DNA of 64,000 bases from Pontibacter liquoris (GCF_022758235.1 NZ_JALEBG010000001.1:1364001-1428000); one strand, 5' to 3'. Positions 18,934-28,475 are shown, counted from the stretch's first letter. Numbers and translations are program-made. The notes: a model not told the origin generated them from the sequence alone.

Positions 18934-20189
18934 ACGTAAAGCTCATTTTCAGTATTGCCAGATCAATGCTATTGGCCCGTTTGGGACAGACGCTGGTGGC
19001 GGCTGTAGGCGTTACCTTCAGTATTGCCATGTTCATTACGCTGCTCAGTTTTATGAACGGCCTCAACGATATGCTCGACGGTCTGATCCTAAACCGCACC
19101 CCCCATGTGCGCCTCTACAACGAGATAAAGCCCAGCGCGAACCAACCGGTAAATGCGTCGCCGGCCTATCAGGATTCCTACAACTTTATCAGCTCCGTAA
19201 AATCAGGTATAACCCGACAGGAGATCTACAACAGCGGCCCCATTATGCAGGCGGTAAAGGCGGACCCGCGGGTGCTGGGCGCCGGACCCAAAGTAACGGC
19301 CCAGGTGTTTTTTAACCAAGGCACTATCGATATTACCGGCGTGATAAACGGGGTGGATGTGGAAGAAGAAATGCGCCTCTTCCGGTTCAGCGATTATGTG
19401 ACGTCGGGTTCGGCCATCGATGCCAAAAACGTAGCCAACAGCATTATACTTGGCAAAGGCCTAGCCGAAATACTGGCCGCCGATATTGGCGATGTGGTGC
19501 AGGTCACTACGGTGCAGGGGGAGCGATTCCCGCTCAAAGTGGTCGGTTATTTTCAGTCGGGTATTCAGGAGATCGATAAGGTGCAGAGCTTTGCTTCTAT
19601 TTCCACAGTGCAGAAGTTGCTGGGTAAACCCGGCAATTACATCACCGACATCCAGATAAAACTATATGACCTGCAGCAGGCGCCGGCTGTTGCAGCGGAG
19701 TACCGGCAAAAATTCAACACTGATGCAGAAGATATCCAGACGGCCAATGCGCAGTTTGAAACGGGCAGCAATGTGCGGTCCATTATTTCGTATGCGGTGG
19801 GCATTACGTTGCTGGTGGTGGCGGGCTTCGGCATTTTCAATATTCTCAACATGATGATCTATGAGAAGATGGACTCCATTGCCATCCTGAAAGCCACTGG
19901 TTTTTCGGGCAGCGATGTGAATCGGGTTTTTCTGGTGATTGCGCTAAGTATAGGGTTCTTCGGAGGCATGGTGGGGCTGGTATTCGGCTTTCTTTTTTCT
20001 TCCATCATCGACAACATTCCGTTCAACACGGCCGCCCTGCCCACCATCAAAACCTACCCGGTCAACTATAGCCCGGTGTTTTATTTTATCGGTGGCTTCT
20101 TTTCACTTATCACAACGTATTTTGCCGGTTTCTTCCCAGCCCGCAAAGCCAGCAGAGTCGATCCGGTCGAAATTATAAGGGGTAAATAA
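18930..20189 (+). CDS. ABC transporter permease (FtsX/LolC/MacB type)
   Basis: A 419-residue inner-membrane permease with the FtsX-family topology: one N-terminal membrane segment (about 17-42), a large periplasmic domain (about 45-280) and three C-terminal segments (about 285-310, 330-365, 380-405). The end PARKASRVDPVEIIRGK is the classic C-terminus of MacB/LolC permeases. The start overlaps the adaptor gene by 4 bases; the ATPase gene starts 2 bases after its stop codon. The trio is likely a macrolide/peptide exporter or lipoprotein-handling complex; the substrate is unknown. Confidence 0.9.
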   Translation: MNVKLIFSIARSMLLARLGQTLVAAVGVTFSIAMFITLLSFMNGLNDMLDGLILNRTPHVRLYNEIKPSANQPVNASPAYQDSYNFISSVKSGITRQEIYNSGPIMQAVKADPRVLGAGPKVTAQVFFNQGTIDITGVINGVDVEEEMRLFRFSDYVTSGSAIDAKNVANSIILGKGLAEILAADIGDVVQVTTVQGERFPLKVVGYFQSGIQEIDKVQSFASISTVQKLLGKPGNYITDIQIKLYDLQQAPAVAAEYRQKFNTDAEDIQTANAQFETGSNVRSIISYAVGITLLVVAGFGIFNILNMMIYEKMDSIAILKATGFSGSDVNRVFLVIALSIGFFGGMVGLVFGFLFSSIIDNIPFNTAALPTIKTYPVNYSPVFYFIGGFFSLITTYFAGFFPARKASRVDPVEIIRGK

Positions 20190-20190
20190 C

Positions 20191-20871
20191 ATGCAGGAGA
20201 TCATACTCGAGGCAAGGCACATCAACAAGCGTTTTCATGACCCGGTGACGGTACAGGTGCTCACTGATATCACCTTTTCCATCAACAAAGGCGAGTTCGT
20301 GTCGGTGATCGGTAAATCGGGCTGTGGCAAGTCCACGCTGCTCTATATTCTTTCTACCATGGATACGGACTATGAGGGCGAGCTGCTGATAGACCGGGAA
20401 CTGATGACTGGCAAGAAAGACATCGCCCTGGCCCGCATCCGCAACGAGAAAATTGGTTTTGTATTCCAGTTCCATTACCTGCTCAACGAGTTCACGGTGC
20501 TGCGTAACGTGATGCTGCCGGGGATAAAGCTCAACAAGTATAGCGAGGAAGAAGTAGAGCACCGGGCCATGGAGCGGCTCAAGATGCTGGGGATCGGGCA
20601 CCTGGCTACACAAATGGCATTCCGCATTTCGGGAGGCGAGAAGCAGCGGGTGGCCATCGCCCGCGCTCTGATCAATGATCCGCACATCATCATGGGCGAT
20701 GAGCCTACCGGCAACCTGGACAGCAAAAACAGCGAAATGGTGTTCGACATTTTTAAAGAACTGGCCCAGGTGCACAACCAAACCCTGCTCATTGTTACCC
20801 ACGACCAGGGTTTTGCCGAAAGCAGCGGCCGCATCATCGAGATGGAAGACGGCCGCATTATCAGGCATTGA
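20191..20871 (+). CDS. ABC transporter ATP-binding protein (LolD/MacB type)
   Basis: A 226-residue ATPase with Walker A GKSGCGKST (about residues 38-46), a Q-loop in FVFQFHYLLNEF, signature ISGGEKQRVAIARAL, Walker B IIMGDEPTGNLD and an H-loop in LLIVTHDQ. The size and the TGNLD after Walker B are typical of the MacB/LolD/FtsE group that energises FtsX-type permeases. It is the third gene of the adaptor-permease-ATPase operon. Confidence 0.93.
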   Translation: MQEIILEARHINKRFHDPVTVQVLTDITFSINKGEFVSVIGKSGCGKSTLLYILSTMDTDYEGELLIDRELMTGKKDIALARIRNEKIGFVFQFHYLLNEFTVLRNVMLPGIKLNKYSEEEVEHRAMERLKMLGIGHLATQMAFRISGGEKQRVAIARALINDPHIIMGDEPTGNLDSKNSEMVFDIFKELAQVHNQTLLIVTHDQGFAESSGRIIEMEDGRIIRH

Positions 20872-20959
20872 TCGGGCCTTTATCCTTATAAAGTTATCAC
20901 TGGCAGGTGTATACGGAGGATAAAGTTTGGAGCCATAGCGGATATTTAAAACTAGCGCC

Positions 20960-20967
20960 TAACTTTG
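20960..20967 (+). promoter_or_regulatory. Candidate -7 element
   Basis: TAACTTTG at 20960-20967 matches the Bacteroidota -7 consensus TAnnTTTG exactly and lies about 39 bases before the ATG at 21006. No good TTTG is found at the expected distance upstream, so the assignment is weak. Confidence 0.35.
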
Positions 20968-21005
20968 CGGCCTGATTCCGATTGTTTCACTCAAACTTAC
21001 ATTTC

Positions 21006-21782
21006 ATGCATCTAAGTGCTGATAAGCCAGGGCTTTCCTCCCTTAAAAAACTTTTTGTGTTGCTGTTTGCCTGTGTCGCACTGCTGGCACATAGCCAGGC
21101 GCAGGCCCAGGTCGTTTACAACGGCGGCTCCAATGTGCAGTTTCTTTACGGGCGCAATCTGAAGCAAACCGGCGATTTGGCCACCATCACGCTGGAGCAC
21201 TTTGGCGGGTATGGCGCTTTTGAGCATTTCGGCTTCATGGATCTGTCGAACGACGTAAGTCTGAAAAGCCCGGACATGTACCTGGAGTGGTACCCCAAGG
21301 TAAGCCTGAGCCGCGCAACAGGGAAGCAAATTGGTTTCGGCCCGATCAGCGATGTGTTGCTGGCGGGCGGCATCAACGTGCTGTTTGGTGGCCCTGAAGA
21401 CTTTTTCGTGTACACGGCCGGTCCGGCTTTCAAATTCAGCATCCCCGGTTCAGGCCTGCTGCAGCTCGAAACATACTACTACAAGGAAACGAAAGCCGTC
21501 CTGCATGGAACCTACCAGATCACGCCCAGCTGGGATATCCCGTTGCCGGTTTCGGAAAAGGTGAGCCTGCGTTTTCGGGGCTTCATGGACTTCATCGGTG
21601 ACCGCGGGCCGGGCAGCACGCAGTATTTAACCCAGCCACAGCTTTTTCTGGACCTGGGCAATTTAAAGGGCAAGCCCGGCAAAGTATACCTGGGTTCCGA
21701 GTGGCGCTACTGGCACAATGTGGCCGGCATACCGGACCTGGAAGAATCGGTGCTGCAGGCCAACCTGATGTTCAACCTGTAA
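21006..21782 (+). CDS. Tsx/OmpK-like outer-membrane protein (DUF5020-like)
   Basis: A 258-residue protein with a signal peptide (cleavage near AQAQ, residue 35) and an aromatic-rich series of amphipathic strands ending in NLMFNL, the C-terminal Phe-x-x pattern of beta-barrels. VQFLYGRNL, TITLEHFGGYGAF and WYPKVSLS resemble the nucleoside-specific channel family (Tsx/OmpK, DUF5020 in Bacteroidota). It probably forms a 12-strand outer-membrane channel for nucleosides or related small molecules; the substrate is inferred. ATG 21006 is favoured over 20982 because of the signal peptide. A strong stem-loop follows. Confidence 0.7.
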   Translation: MHLSADKPGLSSLKKLFVLLFACVALLAHSQAQAQVVYNGGSNVQFLYGRNLKQTGDLATITLEHFGGYGAFEHFGFMDLSNDVSLKSPDMYLEWYPKVSLSRATGKQIGFGPISDVLLAGGINVLFGGPEDFFVYTAGPAFKFSIPGSGLLQLETYYYKETKAVLHGTYQITPSWDIPLPVSEKVSLRFRGFMDFIGDRGPGSTQYLTQPQLFLDLGNLKGKPGKVYLGSEWRYWHNVAGIPDLEESVLQANLMFNL

Positions 21783-22090
21783 ACAACGCGTAAGCCCTCT
21801 CGGGCATTAGCGCATAACCGGCCGTGGTGCGCCAGCTATACTTTGCTGGTGCACCACGGCCGGTTTTATTTGCTATAAAAGCAACAATCCTTTCGACACA
21901 GCTCCCGGAAAAGACTGATAAAAAGCAGCTTATTCCCCGGTGAAGGATGGCGAAGATCACTGATAACCTGTTGGTTAGCCACGTATAAATAATTGGAGCG
22001 CTGCGCAACGGATCAGGTTTCTACCGTGTTATCAGACCCGGTATGCGTCGCCCGCTATAATCAGATCATGAACATTTAAACAGCTATAGT
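21783..22090. other. Intergenic region with terminator only
   Basis: About 308 bases holding the stem-loop at 21816-21868 and the leader of the DUF2892 gene. Nothing else is recognisable. Confidence 0.5.
21816..21868 (+). terminator. 21-bp stem-loop terminator
   Basis: A 21-bp stem with one G-U pair (21816-21836 with 21845-21865). The 8-base loop TATACTTT contains the TATACTT motif, and TTT follows the stem. Confidence 0.85.
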
Positions 22091-22309
22091 ATGAAAAAGA
22101 ATATGGGAAATACCGATAGGATCATTCGTTTGATCGTGGCGGGCATCATCGCGGTAATATATGCGGCAGGCATTTTAACCGGCACCGTGGCAATCGTGCT
22201 GCTGATATTGGCGGCCGTTCTTGTGCTGACCAGCCTGGTTGGTTTCTGTCCGCTGTATGCCCTTTTGGGCGTAAATTCCTGCCCCAGAACCACCGGCCAT
22301 CATCACTAA
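22091..22309 (+). CDS. DUF2892 (YgaP-type) small inner-membrane protein
   Basis: A 72-residue protein with MKKNMGNTDRIIRLIVAG at the start and CPLYALLGVNSC near the end, the signature of the DUF2892 two-helix membrane family (the YgaP membrane part without a rhodanese domain). There are two membrane segments (about 10-30 and 32-55) and a short His-rich tail (TGHHH). The role is unknown; the family often sits near sulfur or stress genes, which is not the case here. Confidence 0.85.
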   Translation: MKKNMGNTDRIIRLIVAGIIAVIYAAGILTGTVAIVLLILAAVLVLTSLVGFCPLYALLGVNSCPRTTGHHH

Positions 22310-22438
22310 TTTTCTTCCCTTTTACAGCAGGTGTTGAGCGCTGAAGAGCAGGCACAGCACAGCCTTTGGGCAGGCGGAAAATCTTTCAGCAGATGAAAGT
22401 ATAAGCCGCCTGCAATTAATTTCACCGGGCAAAAGAGC

Positions 22439-23581
22439 TTAGGAATACGACCGCTCCAGTTGAAAAAATCTTTGGGAGATCGGGATCAGCATAACGCCGG
22501 CCAGGGCAAAGGCCACAAAGGAAACCTTCAGGTTAAAAGCGTGGGCCAGGTAGCCGATCATCGGCGGACCGATCAGCATCCCTACAATGCTAAAGGTGGC
22601 GATGAGGGAGATGGCTATGCCGGGCGAGTATGTTTTGGAAGCACCGGCCAGGGTATAGGTCATCGGAACGACCGCTGCCGTGCCGAACCCTACCAGCGAG
22701 AAGCCCACCATGGCGGGCCAGAAGCTTGGGAAAAAGATCGATAAGCTGATGCCCGAAAAAATTAGCACTGCGCTCATCACGTAGGTGGCGGCCATGCCGA
22801 TCCGCTCAATGATCCTGTCGGACACGAACCGGGACAGCGCCATAAAGGACATAAAGATCAGGTAGCCGGCCGTAAACACCTCCTCACGCACCACCTGCTG
22901 AAAGTAAATGCCGCTCCAGTCGAACATGCCGCCTTCGCAGACAGCGGCAAAAAACACCATCAGCCCCAGGTATAAAATGTAAGGATCAGGCTTGCTGAAG
23001 GCCAGCTTGTTGCCTGAGGTAGACTGGTCGTTGCGCAGCAGGAACCGGTAGGCGGCCAAGCCTGCTAAAACCGTGATAGTGGAAACCGTGACCAGGTGCG
23101 GCACCATAGCCACATCCAGCGAGATGAGCAACGTTGTAAAGCCCACGCCTATAATGCCGCCCGTGCTCCAGAGCCCATGAAACGAGCCATTGATTTTCCG
23201 GTCGTACTGCTTCTGCAGTGTGATGGCCTGCGTGTTAACGGAGATGTTAAAGATGCGCATACTCAGCGAGAAGAGAAACAGCGCAACCACCAGCGCCAGG
23301 GGTGTGGTAGCAAACCCGATCAAAGTCAGGCAAAGGGAGTTTAGCAGGAAGGCTGCTGTTAACGGCACCCGGGTCTCGAATTTGGCTACCAGCCAGCCTG
23401 ACAAAGGGAGGCCTATCAGCGAGCTGACGGGCATGGTGAGCAGAATGGTGCCGAGTTCGGCTTCGTTCAGGTTTAAAGCCGATTTAATGGTTGGTATCCG
23501 CGAGGCCCAGCTGGAGAAGTTAAACCCCGATAAGAAAAAGAACAAACTAAGCGAAATCCGCTGCTTATTGATCAACTGCAT
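22439..23581 (-). CDS. Major facilitator superfamily transporter
   Basis: A 380-residue protein with about 12 hydrophobic segments and an N-terminal NFSSWASRIPTIKSALNLNE block, typical of the YbjJ-like MFS branch. The substrate cannot be inferred. ATG 23581 is used because the 34 residues upstream are not membrane-like and have no MFS character. Monocistronic; downstream genes are in other orientation. Confidence 0.85.
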   Translation of the reverse strand: MQLINKQRISLSLFFFLSGFNFSSWASRIPTIKSALNLNEAELGTILLTMPVSSLIGLPLSGWLVAKFETRVPLTAAFLLNSLCLTLIGFATTPLALVVALFLFSLSMRIFNISVNTQAITLQKQYDRKINGSFHGLWSTGGIIGVGFTTLLISLDVAMVPHLVTVSTITVLAGLAAYRFLLRNDQSTSGNKLAFSKPDPYILYLGLMVFFAAVCEGGMFDWSGIYFQQVVREEVFTAGYLIFMSFMALSRFVSDRIIERIGMAATYVMSAVLIFSGISLSIFFPSFWPAMVGFSLVGFGTAAVVPMTYTLAGASKTYSPGIAISLIATFSIVGMLIGPPMIGYLAHAFNLKVSFVAFALAGVMLIPISQRFFQLERSYS

Positions 23582-23860
23582 TTTGGTATTGTAAGGGTAA
23601 AGAGCTAAGTATAATAACGGTGTTTTAGGAATGTTTCCGGCCGGCTCCTGTGCAGAATGCTTAAACAGAAGGCAAGGCCGCAATAATTCCCCTTTGCCGG
23701 CTTAAACAAGTTGCTCATGGTCGGCTGCAAAAATAACACTAACAGGCTATGATATACCTGGTTTGATAAAATTTGACCTTAGCAAGTATAAACCAGCTCA
23801 TTACCAGCTGTCACAGTGAAGGATGCAACTGAAGTATAGCCCGAATTTTTTACCTTAGGT

Positions 23861-24967
23861 TTATGGGCTTACCAGCTTTGTGAAAAAAGGCAGTAGTTCT
23901 TCGGCCAGCAGCGCATGATCTTCCACGTTGGGGTGGCCGGAGCAGCCGCGCGCCTGCATGGCCCGGAAAAAGTGCAGGGCTACGGGCTGCGCAGCAGGGT
24001 AGGCCTCGTCGATCTCACGTTTAACCGCTGTCAGGCAGTTTTCTAGCGTTTGCTTGCTGTTGCCCTGCAGCATGGGGCTGCTCAGCAGCGCAATGCGGGC
24101 CTTCGGGTATTTTGATTTCACCAGCTTTACAAAACCCACATAGCTCGTCACAAATCGGGTGCTGTCGAACGGCAGCCGTTCCGTTTTGCCATCGCCGTTG
24201 CTGAAATCGTTGGTGCCCAGGGCAATGCTCACAACCTGCGGCCTGAAGGTCTCAAAATCCCAGTGGCGGGAGCTGTTTTCCTGGAAATCCGTTTTCTCAT
24301 ACACTTCCGGCATGGTGGGCCCGTTGCTGTTCCAGTTGCGGTAGGCGCCGATGCCGCTCACGCTGCTCAGCATAAATTCTGTTCCCAGCGCCCGGGCAAC
24401 CCGGGGGCCGTAGGCCATATAGGCGTTGTGGTGGTCGTGGTAATCGCCGGTGCCGCAAGCCACTTCCGACGGATCGGCTGCTGCGCCGCACGTAATGCTA
24501 TTGCCGATAAACTCGATGATAAGGCCGGCCGGTTTTTGCAGCGGCTGCACCTTTTTGCCGGTCACTTTGGCTAAGAATATAGGGCCCGTATGCGCTTCGG
24601 TGGCTTTGTACACCCACACGGTATGCCTGCCTCCGCTTGGCGCCGTGATCACGAGGGGCTCGTGCGTGTTGCCGCTGATCTTGATGCGTTTCTGGTATAC
24701 GCCGTCCAGTTCGTATTGCAGGTAATTGTGCCCACCGGCATCCGGAATAGAAGCGAAGAGGCGGGCTTCCGTTCCCTCAAAGCTGAACCCGAAATGCACG
24801 GCAGAGCTGATCAGCTCGAGTTGCTGCTCCTCGTTATAGGCAAACCGGCCATAGGGGTGCAGCGCGGTTGCTTCCAGTTCGCTGGTGTTGGTGCTGGTTT
24901 TTATAGCCGTGCAGCTCAAACAAAGCAGCAGGAGGGCGGCCATCAGGTAAGTATAAGTATATTTCAT
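23861..24967 (-). CDS. SGNH/GDSL carbohydrate esterase, CE2-like lipoprotein
   Basis: A 368-residue lipoprotein: signal peptide with lipobox LCLSC (Cys near residue 18). An N-terminal jelly-roll region (about 30-140) precedes an SGNH hydrolase domain with IEFIGNSITCG (nucleophile Ser block), ALGTNDFS (Gly/Asn oxyanion block) and GHPNVEDHALLAEE (catalytic Asp-His block). The two-domain order matches CE2 acetyl-xylan or acetyl-glucomannan esterases, so surface or periplasmic deacetylation of hemicellulose is likely. An upstream ATG at 25090 would bury the lipobox and overlap the neighbouring gene, so 24967 is used. Confidence 0.88.
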   Translation of the reverse strand: MKYTYTYLMAALLLLCLSCTAIKTSTNTSELEATALHPYGRFAYNEEQQLELISSAVHFGFSFEGTEARLFASIPDAGGHNYLQYELDGVYQKRIKISGNTHEPLVITAPSGGRHTVWVYKATEAHTGPIFLAKVTGKKVQPLQKPAGLIIEFIGNSITCGAAADPSEVACGTGDYHDHHNAYMAYGPRVARALGTEFMLSSVSGIGAYRNWNSNGPTMPEVYEKTDFQENSSRHWDFETFRPQVVSIALGTNDFSNGDGKTERLPFDSTRFVTSYVGFVKLVKSKYPKARIALLSSPMLQGNSKQTLENCLTAVKREIDEAYPAAQPVALHFFRAMQARGCSGHPNVEDHALLAEELLPFFTKLVSP

Positions 24968-25058
24968 CACAGGGTTTTCAGGAGATAAACAGCAGGTGCA
25001 AGATGCATTCCTTTTCTTGTGGATACAATTGGCCAGGATTGAATTTGCAGAGCAAATA

Positions 25059-25793
25059 TTAGTCCGCCAGGTCTTCTTCCGCCAGGTCATCCTCTTCTTC
25101 TTCCACTTCCTCCAAAACAGCGCCCGCCGCGCGCAGCAGCCCTTCGATCATACTTTGCTGGGCTTCTTCGTAGCGCAACTCGCCCCTTTGCAAAAACCTG
25201 TTCGCATCCAGCAGTATCTGGTAAATGGGCGTATGGATGTGTTTGGGTATTTTAAATACGCGCGGATCGTTCTTGGCAAAGGGTGTGACAACCTTTGAAC
25301 CGAAAAGGTAGGGGATCAGGATTTTGGAACAGCTCAGGGCGATGCGGTGGATCTCATGTTCCTGGAAATAGGCCTGCAGGCGCTCGTTGATGTTCTCAAA
25401 AAACTCCACTGTTTCGCCCAGCCGCACGCGAGAGCCCGCCCGCGATTTGCCTTTGGTCTTGAGGTATTTGATTTGACTTTTGCCCTGCTTTTTGCGCACC
25501 ATGTAGGAGCGGAACACCTTGTGGTCCAGGTTAATGCCGTTCTCGAAGTAGCCCAGCGCGCAGTTCCCCGATTGGATGAGCAGGATCACGTAGTTTACCT
25601 GTTCCTCAACGGCAGGCAGGCCTGCACCCGGGAAAAAAACCGTAAGTGGCAGGCGGAAGTATACCTGCTCCTCGCTATCCTTTTCCGGAAGCAGCAGCCG
25701 GTGCTTTTCCGGCTCATATACCACAGGCACCGAGGCAGCCTGCAGGTGGCGGAGCAATTGAAGTGCGGCAGCGTGGGATAAGAAACGGTTCAT
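25059..25793 (-). CDS. VLRF1-type (Vms1/ANKZF1-like) release-factor-fold protein
   Basis: A 244-residue soluble protein. The central part contains KKQGKSQIKYLKTKGKSRAG directly followed by SRVRLGETVEFFENINERL, then a helical HRIALSCSKILIPYLFGSK stretch. This is the arrangement of the Vms1-like release-factor (VLRF1) domain: a loop with Gln and Ser/Gly, then a basic helix with Arg/Asn/Glu. In eukaryotes that domain hydrolyses peptidyl-tRNA on stalled 60S ribosomes; Bacteroidota carry a bacterial version. The tail is strongly acidic (EEVEEEEDDLAEEDLAD). ATG 25793 is preferred to 25913 because the extension is not conserved-looking. The assignment is from motif memory, without alignment. Confidence 0.6.
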   Translation of the reverse strand: MNRFLSHAAALQLLRHLQAASVPVVYEPEKHRLLLPEKDSEEQVYFRLPLTVFFPGAGLPAVEEQVNYVILLIQSGNCALGYFENGINLDHKVFRSYMVRKKQGKSQIKYLKTKGKSRAGSRVRLGETVEFFENINERLQAYFQEHEIHRIALSCSKILIPYLFGSKVVTPFAKNDPRVFKIPKHIHTPIYQILLDANRFLQRGELRYEEAQQSMIEGLLRAAGAVLEEVEEEEDDLAEEDLAD

Positions 25794-26024
25794 AAAGAAA
25801 GTATAGCGCCCTACATGGAGGAAGGCTTGTAAACCTGCGGCAACATAGCAAAGCTGCGGTAATTTTGCTAATTTAACCAGAGCTAAGCCACATGGGCCCG
25901 TGCTGCGTAGCACCTGCTGGACCCTGGTGCCGCAAGCGATGCCTAACGGCCGCTTACCATACCTTGCCTGGCGGCTTTTGAGGCAAAGCCGCTGCGGGAC
26001 AAAGATACCGATTAGCCTGTTAAA

Positions 26025-26603
26025 ATGAGACTGAAACCACTGCTCCTTTTCCTGCTGCTGTTATGCTCCTGCGCCACAGAACGCATGGCGGAGAAGTTTT
26101 TTGACGAAAACACAGCAAAGCTGGCCGAGTATGTAGACAAGGATACGGCCTATACCCGCAAGTATGGCGCCGCTTATGCCGCCAAACACTTCCCTTCCAG
26201 ATTACAGGCACCGGCCATTCCGCAGCGCCTGCAGCTTACGCCCGAAAGGCTTGCCCCCGGACCGCTGCTGATTAGGGTGCCCGTCGCCGGCTATGCCCGG
26301 GGTGCGGGCAACTGCCCCACATGCCAGCCCACATACGTTACCAAAACTGTTTTCCTACGCGACACTACCCAACTGCTTGCCCTGCAAACCAGACTGGCCC
26401 GCGAGCGCACGACTGGCAAGGTGATCCGCCAGCAACTGAAAAAAACAGAAGGCGAGCGCGACTACTGGCGCGACATGAACCGGAAAAAATTATGGGCCTT
26501 GATCGCTATGGCCATCTTCGCACTCCTGTATATCCTTTTTAAAGTGCTGGCCAGCCGGGTGCGGGAATTTGATGAAGAGAAAGATGAACCCGGCAATGGT
26601 TAA
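26025..26603 (+). CDS. Lipoprotein with C-terminal membrane segment, u-spanin-like topology
   Basis: A 192-residue protein with an unusual two-anchor layout. The N-terminus is a lipoprotein signal (LLLLCSC). A periplasmic stretch follows with a CPTCQP pair and a charged coiled-coil helix (about 115-150, QLLALQTRLARERTTGKVIR). Near the end is one membrane segment (WALIAMAIFALLYILFKVL, about 159-177) and an acidic tail. A lipid anchor at one end and a membrane helix at the other is the layout of single-molecule phage spanins, which bridge outer and inner membranes. No other phage gene is nearby, so a domesticated or unrelated envelope protein is equally possible. The family is not recognised. 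Confidence 0.6.
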   Translation: MRLKPLLLFLLLLCSCATERMAEKFFDENTAKLAEYVDKDTAYTRKYGAAYAAKHFPSRLQAPAIPQRLQLTPERLAPGPLLIRVPVAGYARGAGNCPTCQPTYVTKTVFLRDTTQLLALQTRLARERTTGKVIRQQLKKTEGERDYWRDMNRKKLWALIAMAIFALLYILFKVLASRVREFDEEKDEPGNG

Positions 26604-26726
26604 GCTCCTGCACCAGTAGCAATGAACCAAAGCAAGTCCCACCGGCAGTGCCTGCAAAATGAATCCGGAATTCCTGACTTAAGTAGCCTGATTAGTTGTA
26701 AATTTCAGGCTTGATAAAGTATAGGA

Positions 26727-28475
26727 ATGTCGAAATCAAAAAAACTTCAGAACGTTACGCTGGCCCAGGTATTCAAAACCATTATCTGGCCCCGGAAAAA
26801 ATACCTCTCCATCGGGCTTGTCCTGATCTTAATCAGTCGCCTAGCCGGGCTGGTGTTGCCGGGCGCAAGCAAGTACCTGATCGATGATGTGATCCCGCAC
26901 GGGGACATGCACATGCTCCGGTGGCTTATTCTGGCTATTGTCGCTTCCATCGTCATCCAGGCGGTTACCTCTTTTGCCCTTACCCAGATCCTGAGCGTGG
27001 AGGCGCAACATCTTATTTCGCAGTTGCGGGCCAGGGTGCAGCGCCACATCATCCAGCTGCCCATCCGCTTTTTTGACAACACCAAGACCGGCGAACTCGT
27101 GTCGCGCATCATGACGGACGTGGAAGGGGTGCGTAACCTTGTAGGTACCGGCTTTGCACAGATGGTAGGTGGCGTGCTGACTTCTGTGATCTGCCTGGGG
27201 CTGCTCATTTACATCAGCCCGCTAATGACGGGTTTTGTGCTAATTCCGGTCGCTATTTTCGGGGTTATCTCGCTGAAGGCCTTCGGCAGGATACGGCCTA
27301 TTTTCAGGGAGCGTGGCGTGATCAATGCCGAAGTAACCGGCCGCCTGACAGAGACGCTGGGCGGCGTGCGCGTGATCAAAGGCTTTAATGCCGAAGAGCA
27401 GGAGATAAAAACCTTTGAGGCGGGCGTGACGCGGCTTTTCCTTAATGTGAAGCAGAGTCTGGTAACAACCAGTATGGTGACTTCGGCGGCTACCCTGCTG
27501 CTGGGCCTGGCTTCGGCGGGCATTATGGGCATTGGCGGTTACCTGATCATACAAGGGCAACTGACCTTTGGCGACTTCCTGGCCTTTACCTTATACTTAG
27601 GCTTTATGATCGCGCCCATCCTGCAGATGAGCAACATCGGCAGCCAGTTTACCGAAGCCTTTGCCGGCCTCGACCGGACTGAAGAGATCCTGAACATGCC
27701 CCTGGAAAGTGCCGGTGGCCACCGGACCCGGACGCTGGAGAACATCCACGGCGACATCGTATTTGACCGGGTATCTTTTGCCTATGAATCGGGGAAAGAT
27801 GTGGTAAAGGAGATCAGCTTTAAGGCACCGGCCGGCTCGGTTACCGCGCTGGTGGGCACCTCCGGTTCCGGAAAAACCACCATTGCCGGGCTGGCCGCCT
27901 CATTCCTCAATCCCGACAGCGGCACTATTACCGTAGACGGTTATGACCTGCAATCGATCAGCCTGCAAAGCTACCGCAGCCAGTTGGGCGTGGTGCTGCA
28001 GGACGATTTTTTATTCGAAGGCACCATCCGCCAGAACATCCTTTTCCCAAGGCCAAACGCCACTGAAGCCCAGCTGCAGCAGGCCGTGCAGGCCGCTCAT
28101 GTGCAGGAATTTACCAACCGTTTTGCCGATGGCCTGGATACGATGATCGGGGAGCGGGGCGTGAAGCTTTCCGGCGGGCAGCGGCAGCGCATTGCAATTG
28201 CCCGGGCCATATTGGCCGACCCGCGCATCCTGATCCTGGACGAAGCCACTTCTAACCTCGACACAGAGAGCGAAAGCCTGATCCAGGCCAGCCTCAAAAA
28301 CCTGATGCAGGGCCGCACCACTTTTGTGATCGCCCACCGCCTGAGCACCATCCGCCAGGCCGACCAGATCCTGGTGATCGAGCAGGGCCACATTGCCGAG
28401 CAGGGCCGCCACGAAGAACTTCTCGATAAGCAGGGCAGATATTACCAGCTTTATACTTATCAGGCGAGAATTTAA
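26727..28475 (+). CDS. ABC exporter, fused membrane and ATPase domains (MsbA-like)
   Basis: A 582-residue half-transporter. The N-terminal six-helix exporter domain spans about 30-320, and the C-terminal ATPase has Walker A GTSGSGKTT (376-384), signature LSGGQRQRIAIARAI (about 480), Walker B ILILDEATSNLD (about 500) and H-loop VIAHRLST (about 534). It works as a homodimer in the inner membrane; lipids or drugs are the usual substrates of this subgroup. No partner half-transporter is nearby. Confidence 0.92.
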   Translation: MSKSKKLQNVTLAQVFKTIIWPRKKYLSIGLVLILISRLAGLVLPGASKYLIDDVIPHGDMHMLRWLILAIVASIVIQAVTSFALTQILSVEAQHLISQLRARVQRHIIQLPIRFFDNTKTGELVSRIMTDVEGVRNLVGTGFAQMVGGVLTSVICLGLLIYISPLMTGFVLIPVAIFGVISLKAFGRIRPIFRERGVINAEVTGRLTETLGGVRVIKGFNAEEQEIKTFEAGVTRLFLNVKQSLVTTSMVTSAATLLLGLASAGIMGIGGYLIIQGQLTFGDFLAFTLYLGFMIAPILQMSNIGSQFTEAFAGLDRTEEILNMPLESAGGHRTRTLENIHGDIVFDRVSFAYESGKDVVKEISFKAPAGSVTALVGTSGSGKTTIAGLAASFLNPDSGTITVDGYDLQSISLQSYRSQLGVVLQDDFLFEGTIRQNILFPRPNATEAQLQQAVQAAHVQEFTNRFADGLDTMIGERGVKLSGGQRQRIAIARAILADPRILILDEATSNLDTESESLIQASLKNLMQGRTTFVIAHRLSTIRQADQILVIEQGHIAEQGRHEELLDKQGRYYQLYTYQARI

